From positions 310,001 to 374,000 of the forward strand of contig BDSI01000028.1 of NCBI GenBank assembly GCA_003117195.1: a stretch of 64,000 nt of DNA, in the 5' to 3' direction. Of this stretch, positions 23,107 to 35,471 are shown one piece after another. This DNA comes from Eudorina sp. 2006-703-Eu-15. Taxonomy: Eukaryota; Chlorophyta; Chlorophyceae; Chlamydomonadales; Volvocaceae. The notes below the pieces were generated by a model, which was not told the DNA's origin, did no database searches, and saw nothing but the letters and a program-made list of their open reading frames with translations. A program made the translations under genes and the position numbers. Numbering within the stretch: the first letter of the stretch is position 1; each line of letters starts with the position of its first letter.

Positions 23107-26100
23107 ATGGCTGAGGACCCACAGGCCTTGGTAAGGTTGACTTGGGAAATGTCCTTCCATGTCCGGACACACTATGGGCCGCGCACACCGATGTGGTCGT
23201 TTATTGCGTCTCCCCATCGCTCTCGCATGTTTGCAGTCCCTTAGCTGGGTCTTTGGAGCCTCAGCCCACATCAAACACAGTGTAGTAAACTTGTCCGATG
23301 GGTACACGGACAAAATATGCTATCTGGCAGCGAACACGGCTGTCATTTACGACAAGCGGCTGCGGAGACAAGTGTTCCTACAAGTGAGTCGGTCAGGCCT
23401 GCGGACTGCACGCCTGTTCGAGCGGCGGTGCGTGGTCCCCGTGGGTCGCGTGGGCCCAGCGGCCCTGTGTGGGAGCACGTTTGTCGGCTCGCGAGCACGC
23501 CATCATCGTCCCTGGATATGGGGTCGTCATGATTCCCTGGATCCAACCATCAGTAGTCCATAAGTGCACGACCTCATCACCTAGCCAGTCTCTCCACCCA
23601 CGCATCGGACACCCTCCACGGCGCCCCTCCTGTCGGCGCATCCGGCTCCCACAACCCTTCACCTCAATGGGGTCATGATGACCGCCATCTGAGGTCCCCC
23701 CGATCTCCCCGGCATGCCCTCCTGGTTCCCCTCCATGCAATCCCCCCCCCGCCTCGACCCCGCCTCAACCCCGTCTCTCAACCCCGCCTCAACCCCGCCT
23801 CAACCCCGCCTCAACTCCCCAGGGCCACACAAGCCCCATCACCTGCATCGCCACCACCGATGACCGGGCGCACGTCATCACCGCGGACCAGGGCCCTGAG
23901 TCGCTGCTGGTGGTGTGGAACGTCCGCACCGGCACACCCACATGCACAGTGCAGCAGCCGCACCGGCACGGGGTCTACACCATGGATGTGTCGCTGGACG
24001 GCATGTGGCTGGCGACGTTCAGCGCCCCGGACCCGGAGACGAATGAGCAGGAGGTGGGGCGGAGCTGAGGGCTGGGGCCCGGTCGGCGCAGACAGCGGCA
24101 GGGCGACCGGGGCCGGCGCCGGGAGTTGAGGGCCCCTTCACCCAGGGCACTGGGAGCGGGGAGGGGTATCCCTGCCACGCACGGGCTGCCCGAGCACCGG
24201 GACCTGGGGCTCTGTTTGAAGTCGGAGGGGTCGGCTGGGCGGAGGGTCCGAGGCGAGGTCGGGCGCAATAGGATGTCGCACAGGGCCCTGGCAATAGGCG
24301 CACAGGGCCCCGGCGCCTGAGCTGCCCCGGAGCTGCTGCTGGACGGCGGCCGTGGCGGCTTTCTCCCGGATGTGGACCTTCAGGAAGCAGGGATGGAGAT
24401 AGGGCTGGCAGGAGCCGCGCGGTTGAGTGGCGGTGGAGCCGCACACGGCGGACACCCGTGGTCGGGCCTGGTCCTCCGCCGCCTCCTGCCCCGCCCCATT
24501 CCCTCGCCAACCGGGTGCCGTTTGCAACCGCCGTGCCCTCTCCTCCCGGGCAGATATCGCTGTGGTCCCTCTCGGCGCTGCTGGACCCCGCGGCGGCCTT
24601 GCAAGCTCGGCAGCAGCAGCAACAGCAGCAGCAGGAGCAGCAGGGAGGGGTCTCCGAGTCGGGGGAGCGGGGCGGCCTGACACCCAGTCCCCTGCGGCCC
24701 ATCGCCACAACGGTCATGCCCCTGGGTGACATCCAATTCTCGTTGCGGTTCAGCCCGAACAACCCCCAGGTGGGTGGGTGGCTGCGTGGGGGGCTGGGCG
24801 GCTCGCTGGCGGGATGGGTGTATGGGTGGGCCGGTGAGTCTACGTATGGGCTCCCCAGGTACCTGGATGTGTGGGTGGCTGCGTGGGTAGGTGGCTGCGT
24901 GGGCGCAACACTCGATGGCTGATGCTGGCGCCGGGAAGCAACGGCCGCCCGCAGCGGCAGCCTCCATACTGCTGTTGTGCGGACATGAATCATTGACGGG
25001 CAGCAGTCGGGCGGGCAGCTGCAACGCTGCACCGGGCCCCATGTATGTAGTTGCGCGGCACAGGAATTCCAAACGGCCGTTTGGCCTTTGGTGGAGGTTT
25101 CGACCCGTGCCACGGGCGGCGGCCCGCGGAGTTGTACGGATTCGCACCGCGGACGGGGTTTCGGATGTTCGGATGTGGTTCGTTGTGTTTGGCAGTCAAG
25201 GTGGTAATCAGTGGCCCGTGGGACTGACCCAATCTTGTGACCTTCGCCGCGCCGCGCCGGGCGGACTGTCCGCGTGGAGGGTTTCCGCTGGGCTGACGAG
25301 CACAGGCGAGCCCCACCGGCCTGCCGCCGCCGCAACAGGATGCCGCTGGGGATAAGTCGAATGACGAGGCAGGCGCAGCAGGCGCACTGCACCGCGTCGC
25401 GACCCGCTGACCCACATCACATCCCCTCACATCCCCTCACATCCCCTCCTTTCGCCCGCCTGACAGCGCACTGCGGCCCTGCGGCCCGATCGCACCGCAT
25501 CGCAGCCGAGCGCCTCACCCCGTGACACCCACCCGACGCCCTTTGCCACCTCTCACCTGTCCCGTTCCTCCTCTGCAACCCGACCTCGCCAACACCCCAC
25601 CCCCCCTCTCCCAGGAGCTCATCTCCAACGGCAAGAAGCGCGTGTACTTTTGGAGCTGGGGTCCCGGGTCTAGCCGCTTCCAGTACTACTCGCCGCCGCT
25701 GCGCTCCCGCGACTTCAAGCAGAAAAAGGTGGCGGACTTTGTGAGCAGCGTGTTCGTGCCGGGGACCACCCAGGCGCTGACGGCCACGGAGGACGGCGAC
25801 CTGCTGGTGTGGGACGAGCAGGGGATCACGGCGCAGGTGGGGACGGAGAGGGGGAAGGGGGGGCGGGGGAGGCGGGTGGGGGGGTCTCGAGAACAGAAAC
25901 GCAGGTCGGGGGCGGACGAAGACGGCGGCTTTGGGGGACGTGGGGTCGGTGCTGCGGTGTGCTGGAGTGGCGGGGGAGGGCGGAGGGGTGTCCGGGGAAA
26001 GGGGGGGGCCACAGGTGCAGGGGCCCTAGCGGAAGAAGCCCAGATCGGGGGAGGGCGATGACGGCGGGGTTTCTCCACGTGTCTCCAGAGGGTTACGCTT

Positions 26101-29100
26101 CCCCCACCATGGGGTGTGCCCGGGTTCGTTTCTGTGTATCTTTTCTCTTTTCAATTTTAACCCCCACCATTCCAACAGCAGCAGCAGCAGCACGATACCT
26201 CCACGCCCCCGGTGGTGGGTGGTTCCGCAGGTGGGCACCAGCGCCACCGACCGGCGGGCCATCAAGCTGATGCGCATCCACTCCTCGCCCATCACGTTGC
26301 TTTCCACGGTGGGGGACTTCATCGTCAGTGGCGGCGAGGACGGCTACGTCAGGTTCTTCGACCCGCTGCTGCGTATCGTGGCCTGGTTCGAGGACCTGTC
26401 TGCAGGTGCGTGGGGTGGGATGGAGCAGGGTGGGATGGAGCAGGGTGGGGCTTTGAGCTAGGCGGGAGCTGAGGTGGGGTGGGGTAGGGCGGCCGAGGGC
26501 GTTAAGTCCGCGAGCGGTTGTTCCCAGAGGACGGCAGCGGATGGCAACGACCGCCCGGCCATGACCCAGCAGAACTTGTCCGTGGCCTGTCTGGACCTGC
26601 AGGCGGGAAATCCCCGGACATGCAGCCCTGATCCGCCTGCCCCGGCTCTTGCGCATCCAGGATCAGTGCGCCTCAGTCCCTCATGCCCTCACGCCCTCAT
26701 GCCCTCTGACCCACACACACCACAGCCCTTTCCCGCCGCCATCCTGAAGCGCGCACACTCACAGGCCTCCTCCCATCTCCCTACCCCATCCTGCCCTTGC
26801 CCCACCTCAACCCTCAACCCCAGGCCCTGTGACCGCCGTCGCCTTCTCCGCCGTGCTGCCCGACCGCATCGCCCACGCCGACGCCGCCGACACCCTCAAC
26901 CGCTTCATGGTCCCCGACTTCGTGGTCGCCACCCGTCAGTCCAAGATCATCTCCGTACAGTCCGCCACCTTTGAGGAGTACGACGCGGATCGCCGCCGCG
27001 GCACCGCCATACAGGACTCCCTGCTTGCGGACGTCGTGGACATCGCGGCGCACCCCACCCGCGCCGAGTTCTCGGTGCTGGGCCGCGGGGGGGGCCTGCA
27101 GCGCTGGGACTCCATCGCGCACTGCCTGGTCACGTCCCGCAGCTTCGCTCCCAAGCAGGAGGGCCGCTGCCTGTGCTACAGCCGCGACGGCGCGCTGCTG
27201 GCCGTGGGCTTCAGCACGGGGCACCTGCACGTGCTGGACGGCGACACGCTGTCCGACACGCATGTCGTACGAAACACGTCCGCAGGGCTGACCCGCCTCG
27301 CGGTGTCGTCCACGGGGCAGCACATCGCGGCGGCGGACGAGAACCACCAGGTGCTACTGTACGGGTACCTGCCGTACAAACACACGATGCGGTGGGAGTT
27401 CCTGGGGCGGTGCCGCTCGCACCACGGCCGCATCGCGAGTGTGGTGTTCGGGGAGTCGCCCTCGGGGCAGACGCGGCTGCTGACGGTGGGCGCGGACAGC
27501 CGGGTGGTGGAGTACGACCTGGCGGGCTCCTCGGTGGCGGCGGGGCTGCGCCCGCTGTCGTACTACGACTTCCCGCCCGGCGGCGGCGTGCCGACGTCGC
27601 TGACCTTTGCGCCGCCGCTGCAGTACTACCGCGCCTTCGCGGCGGAGACGCACCTGCTGGTGTCAGGTGAGGACACCGCACCACACCCCACCCCACCCCA
27701 TCACATCACACCACGCCGCACCGTTTCTCACTGATCACACCACGCCACGCCACGTCGTACCAGACCCCTGAGGCGAGAGGGTGGGGACTTGGGTCACTTG
27801 AAAGGGGGCCCCGGGGCAGCCATGCGCGGCTGTGGGGCGGCGTCTCTGGTCGTGAGCGAGGGGCGGCGGCTGATCGCCCGACTGTGTGTTGGGGCCCACC
27901 AGCCGCCACGTCACGGACCGGGGTTGACGGGCGGGGGAGAGGAAGCGGAAACCGTGCGCAGTGCCGACCTGTGCCAGTGGGGAGTTGTGAAATTGAGCCC
28001 AGCCGACATCCTCTGACCTCCTCGTGTCTTGGTATCGCGTTCCGTCACATCAGGGGATGTCCCAAGCTGCGCCCCGACCTGTGAAACACGCACGCGCTCT
28101 ACCCCCTTATGTCAATAAAGACAGCGCTCTACCCCCTTTCCTCCTCCTCCGCCCTCCCCCGCCCTCCCCGCGTAGTACCCGCCTACCCCCCTTTGCGCAT
28201 TCACTCTCCCTTCCTCGGCCGGCTCCCTGACCCTCCCTCCCCCTCCGCTCCCCTCTCTGCCCTTCCGCAGACGACAGCTACAAGATCCGCGTCTTCAACC
28301 CCGACCGCCCCGCCGTGGAGGCCACCTTCCTGGGCCCCACCTTCGGGGGCCCCATCGCGCAGCTGGTCATGTTCAAGAGCCCCGCCAGCGACGCGGCCTT
28401 CCTGGCGTACCGCACCGCGGAGCGGGTGGTGGGCCTTATAGCCTGGCCGCTGGACGGCGACCCAGCGCGAACCATGGGTCTCATCGCCCACCCTGGAGAG
28501 GTCCGCGCGATCACCATATCGTACGACGGCCGGAAGCTGCTGACCGTGGGTGAGTGAGGTGCGGCAGCGAAGGGCGGGCGGCAGCGTAGGGGACAGTGGT
28601 ACGGCAGGGCCAGGCGCAGATGGGGACTGGGGTGGGGCTTTGCAGGGCTAGGTGAAGGGGGCCGTTGTGGAGCGGTTGTAGAGATGGTAGGTGTAGGTGT
28701 AGGGCCCTCACCCGGCAGAGGACATGACCCCTCTCCTTACACCCTCGCCGTCTAAGACGTAGTCTAGTCGCCTAGGAGCTACCAGGGGCTGCAGGGCCCC
28801 AGGCAGTTCCCGCAGTCGATGGTGTGCTCACCAGCGGCTGCCGTGCAGAGACCACAGGGCCAGCGGTTTCGTGTCCAAGGCAGGTGTCGATATCGCGCCC
28901 ACCCTGCAAACCTCTAGCTGAAGCTCGGCCCCCCGCTGCAACCTTCTCGGTCGCCCGGCCGCCCTCTGCCTGGCGGAGTCCAGGCGCAGACGGCACCCTC
29001 AACTCCTGGGACATCAACACCACCTCCCTGGAGAGCACCGCCGCGTCCGCCGCCTCCGCCGGCGACGAGGCGCGCTGGTCCGAGGTGTTGGGCGACCCGG

Positions 29101-30309
29101 AGCTGCTCCGCGAGATGCGGGACTACTTCGTGTACGCGCAGATCAGGACGCAAGGGGAGGACGCGCTGGAGCCGCGGGCGGTGCCGGGTGAGGGCGGGGA
29201 GGGGGGGCCGGGGGGCGCCCGGGGGCGGGGGCCGGGGGCGGAGGGGCCGGGGCCGGGCCGGGGCCGGGATGCAGGCGACCTGCGCCGCCGGACGGTATGA
29301 TGTCGCGCCATGTCGGTATGCATACCGTATGGAATGAAGCAAACCCGGCAGTAAAGTAGTCGCCCCCCTCTGCCCTCCCCTCCCCTCCCGGTTGCAGGTA
29401 CGGTGCCCGTGGAGGTTGTCCCCGACCTGATGCGGGCCGCCGGGTTCTACCCCAGCGAGGCCGACATCGACCACCTGCTCAACCACATCCAGTACATGGC
29501 GCACGGCAGGGACCTGGACACCATGACCGCCGTCAGCTTCGCGGACCTGCTCTGCCTCTACGTCAACCACCGGCCGCTCTTCAACGTGACGGCCGCGGAC
29601 ATCGCGGCGGCGTTCCGGCAGCTGGAGGGGGGAGCCGGGGGTGAGTGGCGGCTGGCGGGTTACGGAGGGGTAGGGTGGCAGCAGTAGGGTTGGGGCGCGG
29701 CCCGGGCTTAGCTGCGGGGCGTTGCGGTGGCAGGCGGTTGGATGTGCGCTTGGGGGCCGCGGCACAGGCTGACCGGGAAGGGCCGGGAGGGGTTTCGGAG
29801 CGCGCAGTCTCGTTTGGGGAAACATTTGAGAGGCTGAAGAGGCTGAGGCCGTGGGTGAGGTGGTTGGGCCACGGTGCGTCTCGGGGTGCCGCTTGGGGGC
29901 GGCTGCAGGGAGGGGCCCGGGGTCGGAGGCGCCAGCGAATGTCCCTTCCTGTAGACACCGTGGGGTGCTGCCGTGCGGCCACTCCCTCCCTCATGTACTT
30001 TGCCCTGACATTGGCTTCACCGCCCCACTCCACCCCTCGCCTCCCCCCCTCCGTCCCCGGCATATGGCGGCCCCATCAGGCAACTCGGACAGCCCCAAGC
30101 TCACGCGGGAGGCGCTTCTGGCCATGCTGCGCAGCGCGGGGGAGCAGATGGGCGCCGACGAGCTGGCGGCGGCGCTGGCGGCCCTCACCGGCGCCCCCAC
30201 CCCGGAGAAGGCCATCCCGCCAACCATCACCGCCGCACAGTTCAGTTCCGACGTGCTGGGCTTCGACCTGGAGGACCCCACCTCGGCTGCCAGCTTGGCA
30301 CAGTTATGA
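23107..30309 (+). CDS. CFAP251: CFAP251/FAP251 (WDR66), calmodulin- and spoke-associated complex, 11 exons
   Basis: Ciliary axoneme protein of the CSC at the base of radial spokes RS2/RS3, needed for spoke assembly and motility. Exons: 23107-23130, 23237-23383, 23823-24053, 24554-24769, 25615-25836, 26231-26405, 26824-27666, 28271-28549, 28984-29187, 29398-29640, 30080-30309; 937 aa. WD40 blades run from about residue 10 (LSWVFG) to 735 (ADGTLNSWDI). The C-terminal 160 residues match the EF-hand-like tail of human WDR66: MRAAGFYPSE, LYVNHRPLF, LTREALLAMLRSAGEQM and a final ITAAQFSSDVLGFD. There is a short Gln run at about 153-158. The proposed first exon encodes only MAEDPQAL, chosen because its GTAAGG donor and the acceptor at 23236 join in phase; the long acidic N-terminus of the vertebrate protein is absent. 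Exon 9 has a second possible acceptor 6 bases downstream. Confidence 0.92.
23751..23815. repeat. CGCCTCAACCCC tandem repeat in CFAP251 intron 2
   Basis: Five or so imperfect 11-12-bp units ending at the exon 3 acceptor (23821-23822). They provide the polypyrimidine tract. Confidence 0.7.
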
Positions 30310-31122
30310 GGAGGGGGAGGCGGGGTAGGGGGGCCTGGGGACTGGGCCGACTAGGATGTTGGGAGTGGGAGGGAAAGGCCGCATGTGGGGACCTCTGTCG
30401 GGCCGGTAGTGGGCGGGGCAGGGGGCCGGGGCGGCGCTGATGGCCGGGGAGGCCGCGTGTGGGACGAGGCACGAGAGGGAGTTGCCGCAGCACTGCAGCG
30501 GGGCCCCGACGGCTTGTGATGGCAGCGTGGTGGGGAGTCAGCCGCGGCAGCCTGCCGGGGTAAGCGCGGGAGAGGAGGAGGTGGCGGTTCGGGCGGCAGT
30601 GCCGGCCGCGGGAGAAGGGCCAAGGACGCGGTGTCGGCACCGATGGCCGGCCGGGGGGGGGGGAGGGGCCGGCAAGGGGGACAGGTCCGCCTTCCTGCGA
30701 GTTGGTTACTGACAGCAAACAACGATGGATGCCGTACAGCGGTACGGGGTGGTACAGGAGGTGCCGGACTGCGTGGGGTGCTGAGACGACCCTGAGGCTA
30801 TCCGGGCGAGCGACCGGGAGGGGGACCATGGTGCAGCAGGTTGGTGTGACGGGATGCGAGCAAGTACCGGTATATAGGTGCGCAGCGTTTGAACTCGGCC
30901 CTCCGCGTGTCGTATCATGCCATGTCATGTCGTATAGTGTCATGTGTATGTGTATACCGGCCAGGAGTTGGGAACCCCACCCCACCCCCCTGGAGCGCTC
31001 CGGGCGGTGTTCGCTGCTGGTTGTTTTGGAGGGCCGTGACTTGGGCGAGAGAGGGCCTGCTTACAGGAAGGACAATGGGGCGTGGGCATGTGCCGGGGGA
31101 GCCGGGCCCCGGACCTGAGCAC

Positions 31123-31163
31123 CTGACTGACTGACTGACGGACTGACTGACCGACTGACTGAC
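31123..31163. repeat. (CTGA)n microsatellite
   Basis: About ten tetranucleotide units with a few single-base variants in the 3' region between the CFAP251 and U-box genes. Confidence 0.85.
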
Positions 31164-31498
31164 CAACCGTTGCGCTTTTGCCAGTGACCGGATGACAGGC
31201 ATGAGTGGGGCTCTTTTGGACGATGAGGGACGTGCGCCCCTGAGCTGATGTGGCCGTGGCCGTCGTCCTGCCCCTCAGTCGCCCTGCACATGAGCCCATT
31301 CGGTGATCTCCGCTGGAAGGCACACGGCACAGTGGCGCACGGGCTGTGGGTTTGGGGGTTTAGCTTGGGCAGGCTCACGTGACGCGCCCCGCTCAGCGCG
31401 CCTCTTCCCTCCTTCCTTGCCCATCATGCGTGGGATTGCAAGGAAGGAGGGCCGCGGCGGGGCACGTGCGGCCAGTGGGGTGTCGCAGTGCGGTCATC

Positions 31499-31501
<3 letters not shown>

Positions 31502-31552
<51 letters not shown>
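31502..31552. repeat. (GT)25 microsatellite
   Basis: About 25 uninterrupted GT units. Perfect purity suggests a recently expanding, polymorphic site. Such tracts can form Z-DNA. Confidence 0.97.
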
Positions 31553-31555
<3 letters not shown>

Positions 31556-32548
31556 CAGCGGCCGCCTGACGACCGCGAGAGTGTCTCGCTGACGTCGCTG
31601 TCTCCCCATGAATGCGCCCGCAGCCGCCGCGGCATGGTCCCCGGAATGTCAATGTACACCGACGACAGCCCCCCGTTGGCGCCGTGGCTCGCCGTGCTCG
31701 CGGCACGTCAGTCGGCCAGCCAGCTGCCCACATGGGTAACTGCAGAAGCCGCCGGTGTCCAGGGAGCGGATGCGTACAAAACTACCAATCGCAGCGCGGG
31801 CCCGCACGTGCCCCTACGTGCCCTCTACCTGGCGGCTCCTGGGCTATGGTACCTGGCGGAGAGCCGCCAGCGCGTCATCCGGGGCGTCACCCGGGGCGCT
31901 CGGCCCGCTGCTCGAGCCCTCACCGCTCCAAAGCCCGGACCACTCTCCCCTCGGCTGTCGCTGGGCTGGGTGTGTCTGGGCTGTTTCTTAAAATTCCCGG
32001 CTGTCAGTCCGCGCAGCAATGCCCGCAATCTGACGCGGACGTCTCCGTGTTCCAACGCCGTTGGCCCGCGGCCAGGCTTTGCCGCAGCGTTCAACCGGCC
32101 CAACCCATAGGCCCCATTCCTGCCACCGTACGGGCTATCACCACACGAGGGTCACATCACCCGCACGTCTGTGCTGCGGCAGTGCTAGCCGGGATCTACA
32201 TGCCCCCTGCCCCCGAAACACCTACCTAAGGGCCTCCATCCCCCGCCCGCAGCCTACGCTCACGACGTCAATCGCCCGCGGCCCGTGACCCCTGTTCCCA
32301 ACCCCAGTCACCGCTGGCTGGCCCCCACGGGCCTCCCTCACATGTCACACCTCCATACTCCCCCAACCCCGTGACTGGCGTGGTTCTTGGTATCCAGCTC
32401 GCTTGTTTGGCGCTCCTGCCCCGACCCCGGCCGAGTTGAGACCGGCGCCACAGGGCTCCTCCGGTGCCTCCCTGTGCGGCCCGGCCCTGAACACCCATCT
32501 CCAGGTATCGAATATGCGCCCGCCTTAGATCGCACCCTCCTCCATCCA

Positions 32549-34643
32549 TCAGCTGAGGTCCACCAAGTGCGGCGGTAACCGCCGCACCGCGGCCTGGGGC
32601 GGGGCCTCCTCCGGGGAGCTGCGGGCGGCGGCCGCCTCCCACCGGGCCTGAACCTCTGGTCTCGCTTCCTCCGTCTGGGCCCCGTTCTGCGGCTGCGACT
32701 GCGGCTGCTGTTGGGACTTCCCCCACGGTCCCGCCTCTGGTGTTGCGGCCCCGGCCGCTTCCGCAGGCGCAGCGGAAGTCCCCGACAAGCGTTCTTCCCC
32801 GCCCTCCGCCGGACCCTCCCTGGCCGGCGCCGTTGCCGGCTCCCGCTGCTGCTGCAGCCAGCGCTCGGCGATGCCCCTCAGAGCCAGGTTGGGATACAGG
32901 TCTGCCTCCGCCAGCGGGGCGCCGTTAACGGGGTCCGTGTTGTGGCGCCGGGCCCACCTGCGCGAGGCCGTACACGGTTGGAAGCGGTGGGGTCCAGGGA
33001 GGTGGGCCACGACAACATGTGCTGGCCTACCAGCCACCCAGTCTGCCGCGATGATGTCCTCCTCCGAGTCTCCCCTGCCCGCTACCTCACAGGTCGCGCC
33101 CCACCGCCGCCGCCCCCTCCCCTCCCTCACCTCCGTATGAAATCGTACTCGAAGGTGGTCCCGCTGGGAGACACCACCGGCACCCGCATCACCGCGTGTG
33201 AGATGGGGCAGCACAGCACTTCCGGCGCCTCGTCCAGCCGACCGCCCGGACACACCTCCAGGTTCAGGGGTGGCGGCAGGTGGCGGTGCCGGGCCGCGGG
33301 GTTGGCGAGGCGGCGGCGGATCAGATGCTCCAGGTGCAGCCGCATGATGAAGATGAGGGCGGCGGGCTCGGGGATGCCGCCGGGGCTCTGGAAGCGGCCG
33401 GGTTGGGGAGCGGGCGGGGCAGCGGGGCTGCCGGGGCTGTCGGGCGGAAGGCGGGTGGGCGGGTCGGCTCCGACGTCGGGAGCTAACGCAATTCGTTGGC
33501 CCGGGGCGGCACCCTTGCTGGGGCATTACCGCTCGCAGCCGGGTGGGGATGCCGACGTCGGTGGGCCCACCGCCACGCCGCGAAGCACGTGTCAGCCCCG
33601 ACCCCCTGACAGACAGCCACCGTACCACGGTGCGGTACAAAATACCTCACATCACATGCAGGGGACACGCATCCTCGGGGACGCGAACAACGAGGTCACG
33701 GCTGCCCACAAGCGGGCCGTCCGGCCCCTGCCATGTGTCACCCCGCCAGCCCCGCGGCCCTGACGTGCCACCAGCCGCCCCGCAGCCCGAACCCAACCGT
33801 CCACATCCAGCCCCATCTGCGACTCCCGCTCCTACTTCGGCCCCCACCCGCACCTCCCACTCCAACTCCGGCCGGGGTCCCACCTCACGAAAGCTGTCCG
33901 TCGCAAACCAGTGCACCCCGTCATCGCTCCACTGCCACTGCCCCCGGCGCGCGGCCTCGCGGGCGCGCCGGAAGAGGATGGGGAAGGCGTTGGTGGGGCC
34001 GTACGAGTAGACGCCCTCGGGGCTGGGCGAGAGGTCCTCGAACTCCTGGGGCAGGAACTCCAGGTCTGCGCTCGCCCGGGCGTGGCGGAGGAGTATGGGT
34101 GTGGTTGGCCAAGGCAGACGCTGGCGGGGAGGTGTGAGCGACCCAGGTGCGTGTACGAGTACGGGAACGCGGCTTGTAATCCAGACCGTCAGTCCGTACG
34201 GACAGGCATGTGCGGAAGATGACTCTCGCTGTCGTAACATGAAGAGAACGCCATAGAGATGCATAACACAGACGCCTCGCGCTCTGGTGGTCAGATCGGG
34301 TCAGGGCGATTCGGGGGCACCGCAACGCCCACCGTGCGACGGAGCGAGTCGCTCACGGACTCACCAAGGTTCGGTCGGTTCAGCAAGGCCGCAATTATTT
34401 TGACGGATTTCGCAACCTCAGAGGAGCTCTGCTCAAACAGCTGCGCGCAGCACAACAACCGACATCACAGCGTACCGTATTCTTCCAGAGTTAAGGACAG
34501 CAAAATGAATTCACCTGCACTACAAAGCTAACAGTGTTGCCAACAAGATACACAAGAAGCGTAGCAAAGCCCGCGAGAGCGGCAAGCCGTAAGACGGACG
34601 AAGGAACGCGCTGCGTTCCTATGTACAAATTTAGGAGGCGCAT
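32549..34643 (-). CDS. U-box domain protein with hydrophobic N-terminus, 4 exons
   Basis: Probable E3 ubiquitin ligase. Exons on the minus strand: 34643-34515, 34120-33884, 33387-33131, 32957-32549; 343 aa. The U-box spans about residues 176-245: EVLCCPISHAVMRVPVVSPSG, then TFEYDFIRRWARRH, TDPVNG and YPNLALRGIAERWL, the normal order of U-box landmarks with the E2-binding CPI. Residues about 19-42 (LAALAGFATLLVYLVGNTV) form one strong hydrophobic segment after a basic start, so it may be a signal anchor. The part encoded by exon 2 (VYSYGPTNAFPILFRRA) is not recognised. The C-terminal 110 residues are Ala/Glu/Gln/Pro-rich. Exon 1 is less certain than exons 2-4: an upstream in-frame ATG exists at 34703, and exon 2 could start at 34120 (phase 0, used here) or further in. 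Confidence 0.72.
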
Positions 34644-35471
34644 TGTTTGGTGCTCATGAATTGTAGTTATTGAGTTTGGAGAGCAGAAACTAAGCATGCA
34701 CATTTGGATCCAAACAAGGGAAGGTTAACAGACGGCAAAAGCGGATAACACCGCACAATGGTGGCGGCATGAAAATTCATGGATATGGAGTTACACGTGA
34801 ATGCTTTGGTGGCATGCGAACTGCTTTGGTCTTATTTCGGTCTCCAATTTCTGCCAACGTTGTCCGTCCCGTTATGTCCACAAAAAAGACACACCACTCG
34901 TCCTAGCATTCAACCATGGCGTTCACGTTCAATACTTGAGGGGCTAGGGCTAGGGCGCCGTTTTCAGCCCTAACCGCACCTACCCATGAACCATGGGCAC
35001 ACTGCTTGTACGAATGCCTCCGCAGTTGTGCGGAACTTGTCACGTTCAGTTGAATGTGTCCATGTGCATCACACTCCATGACTTGTCCATTAAAATACTA
35101 CGGCAGCACAATAGTAGCACGCATGCCCTTTGTGCGTGTGCCTGGTCAGCAATCACCAACACCTTGTCACAGGACACCGGTCCCGCCATCATCCGTGCAG
35201 CGGCATCATTTGGTACCTCATCTTCCCAGCCAAGACGCGCCATGTCGCCATGCCACGCCCACATCCCACACTGTCATGTCATGCTACATGATAGAAAGAC
35301 GATGTCACCGCTCGCAGATCTGTTCGTTTACCCACACCCTTCTGCATCCCCAACGACCGCGCGCTCGCCCACAGCACTGACAGACATAGTTACATAACTA
35401 CAGAACTAAACCTACAATCATGACACTGCTTGCATTCTTCTCTTTGCGCTACCTATCTCCGGATCACAGTT
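34644..35471. other. Intergenic region upstream of the U-box gene
   Basis: About 0.8 kb, less GC-rich than the genes, between the start of the U-box gene and the 3' end of the transporter gene, both on the minus strand. No gene is seen; it should hold the U-box promoter and the transporter 3' UTR. Confidence 0.5.
35390..35394 (-). terminator. Candidate poly(A) signal of the EamA transporter
   Basis: TGTAA on the minus strand about 80 bases after the transporter stop codon. Short for a volvocalean 3' UTR but the nearest match. Confidence 0.35.

Larger units (their letters stand above)
30310..32548. other. Convergent intergenic region with simple repeats
   Basis: About 2.2 kb between the stop codons of CFAP251 and the U-box gene, holding their 3' UTRs. 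It includes a CTGA tract and a long GT tract. The overlapping open frames show no domain or codon pattern I would call a gene. Confidence 0.55.

Noticed and set aside
31501..31560. Poly-Cys/Val and poly-His/Thr peptides
   Set aside because: Translations of the (GT)25 microsatellite.
32711..33763. 350-codon plus-strand ORF
   Set aside because: Antisense to the U-box exons, which carry a recognisable domain on the minus strand.
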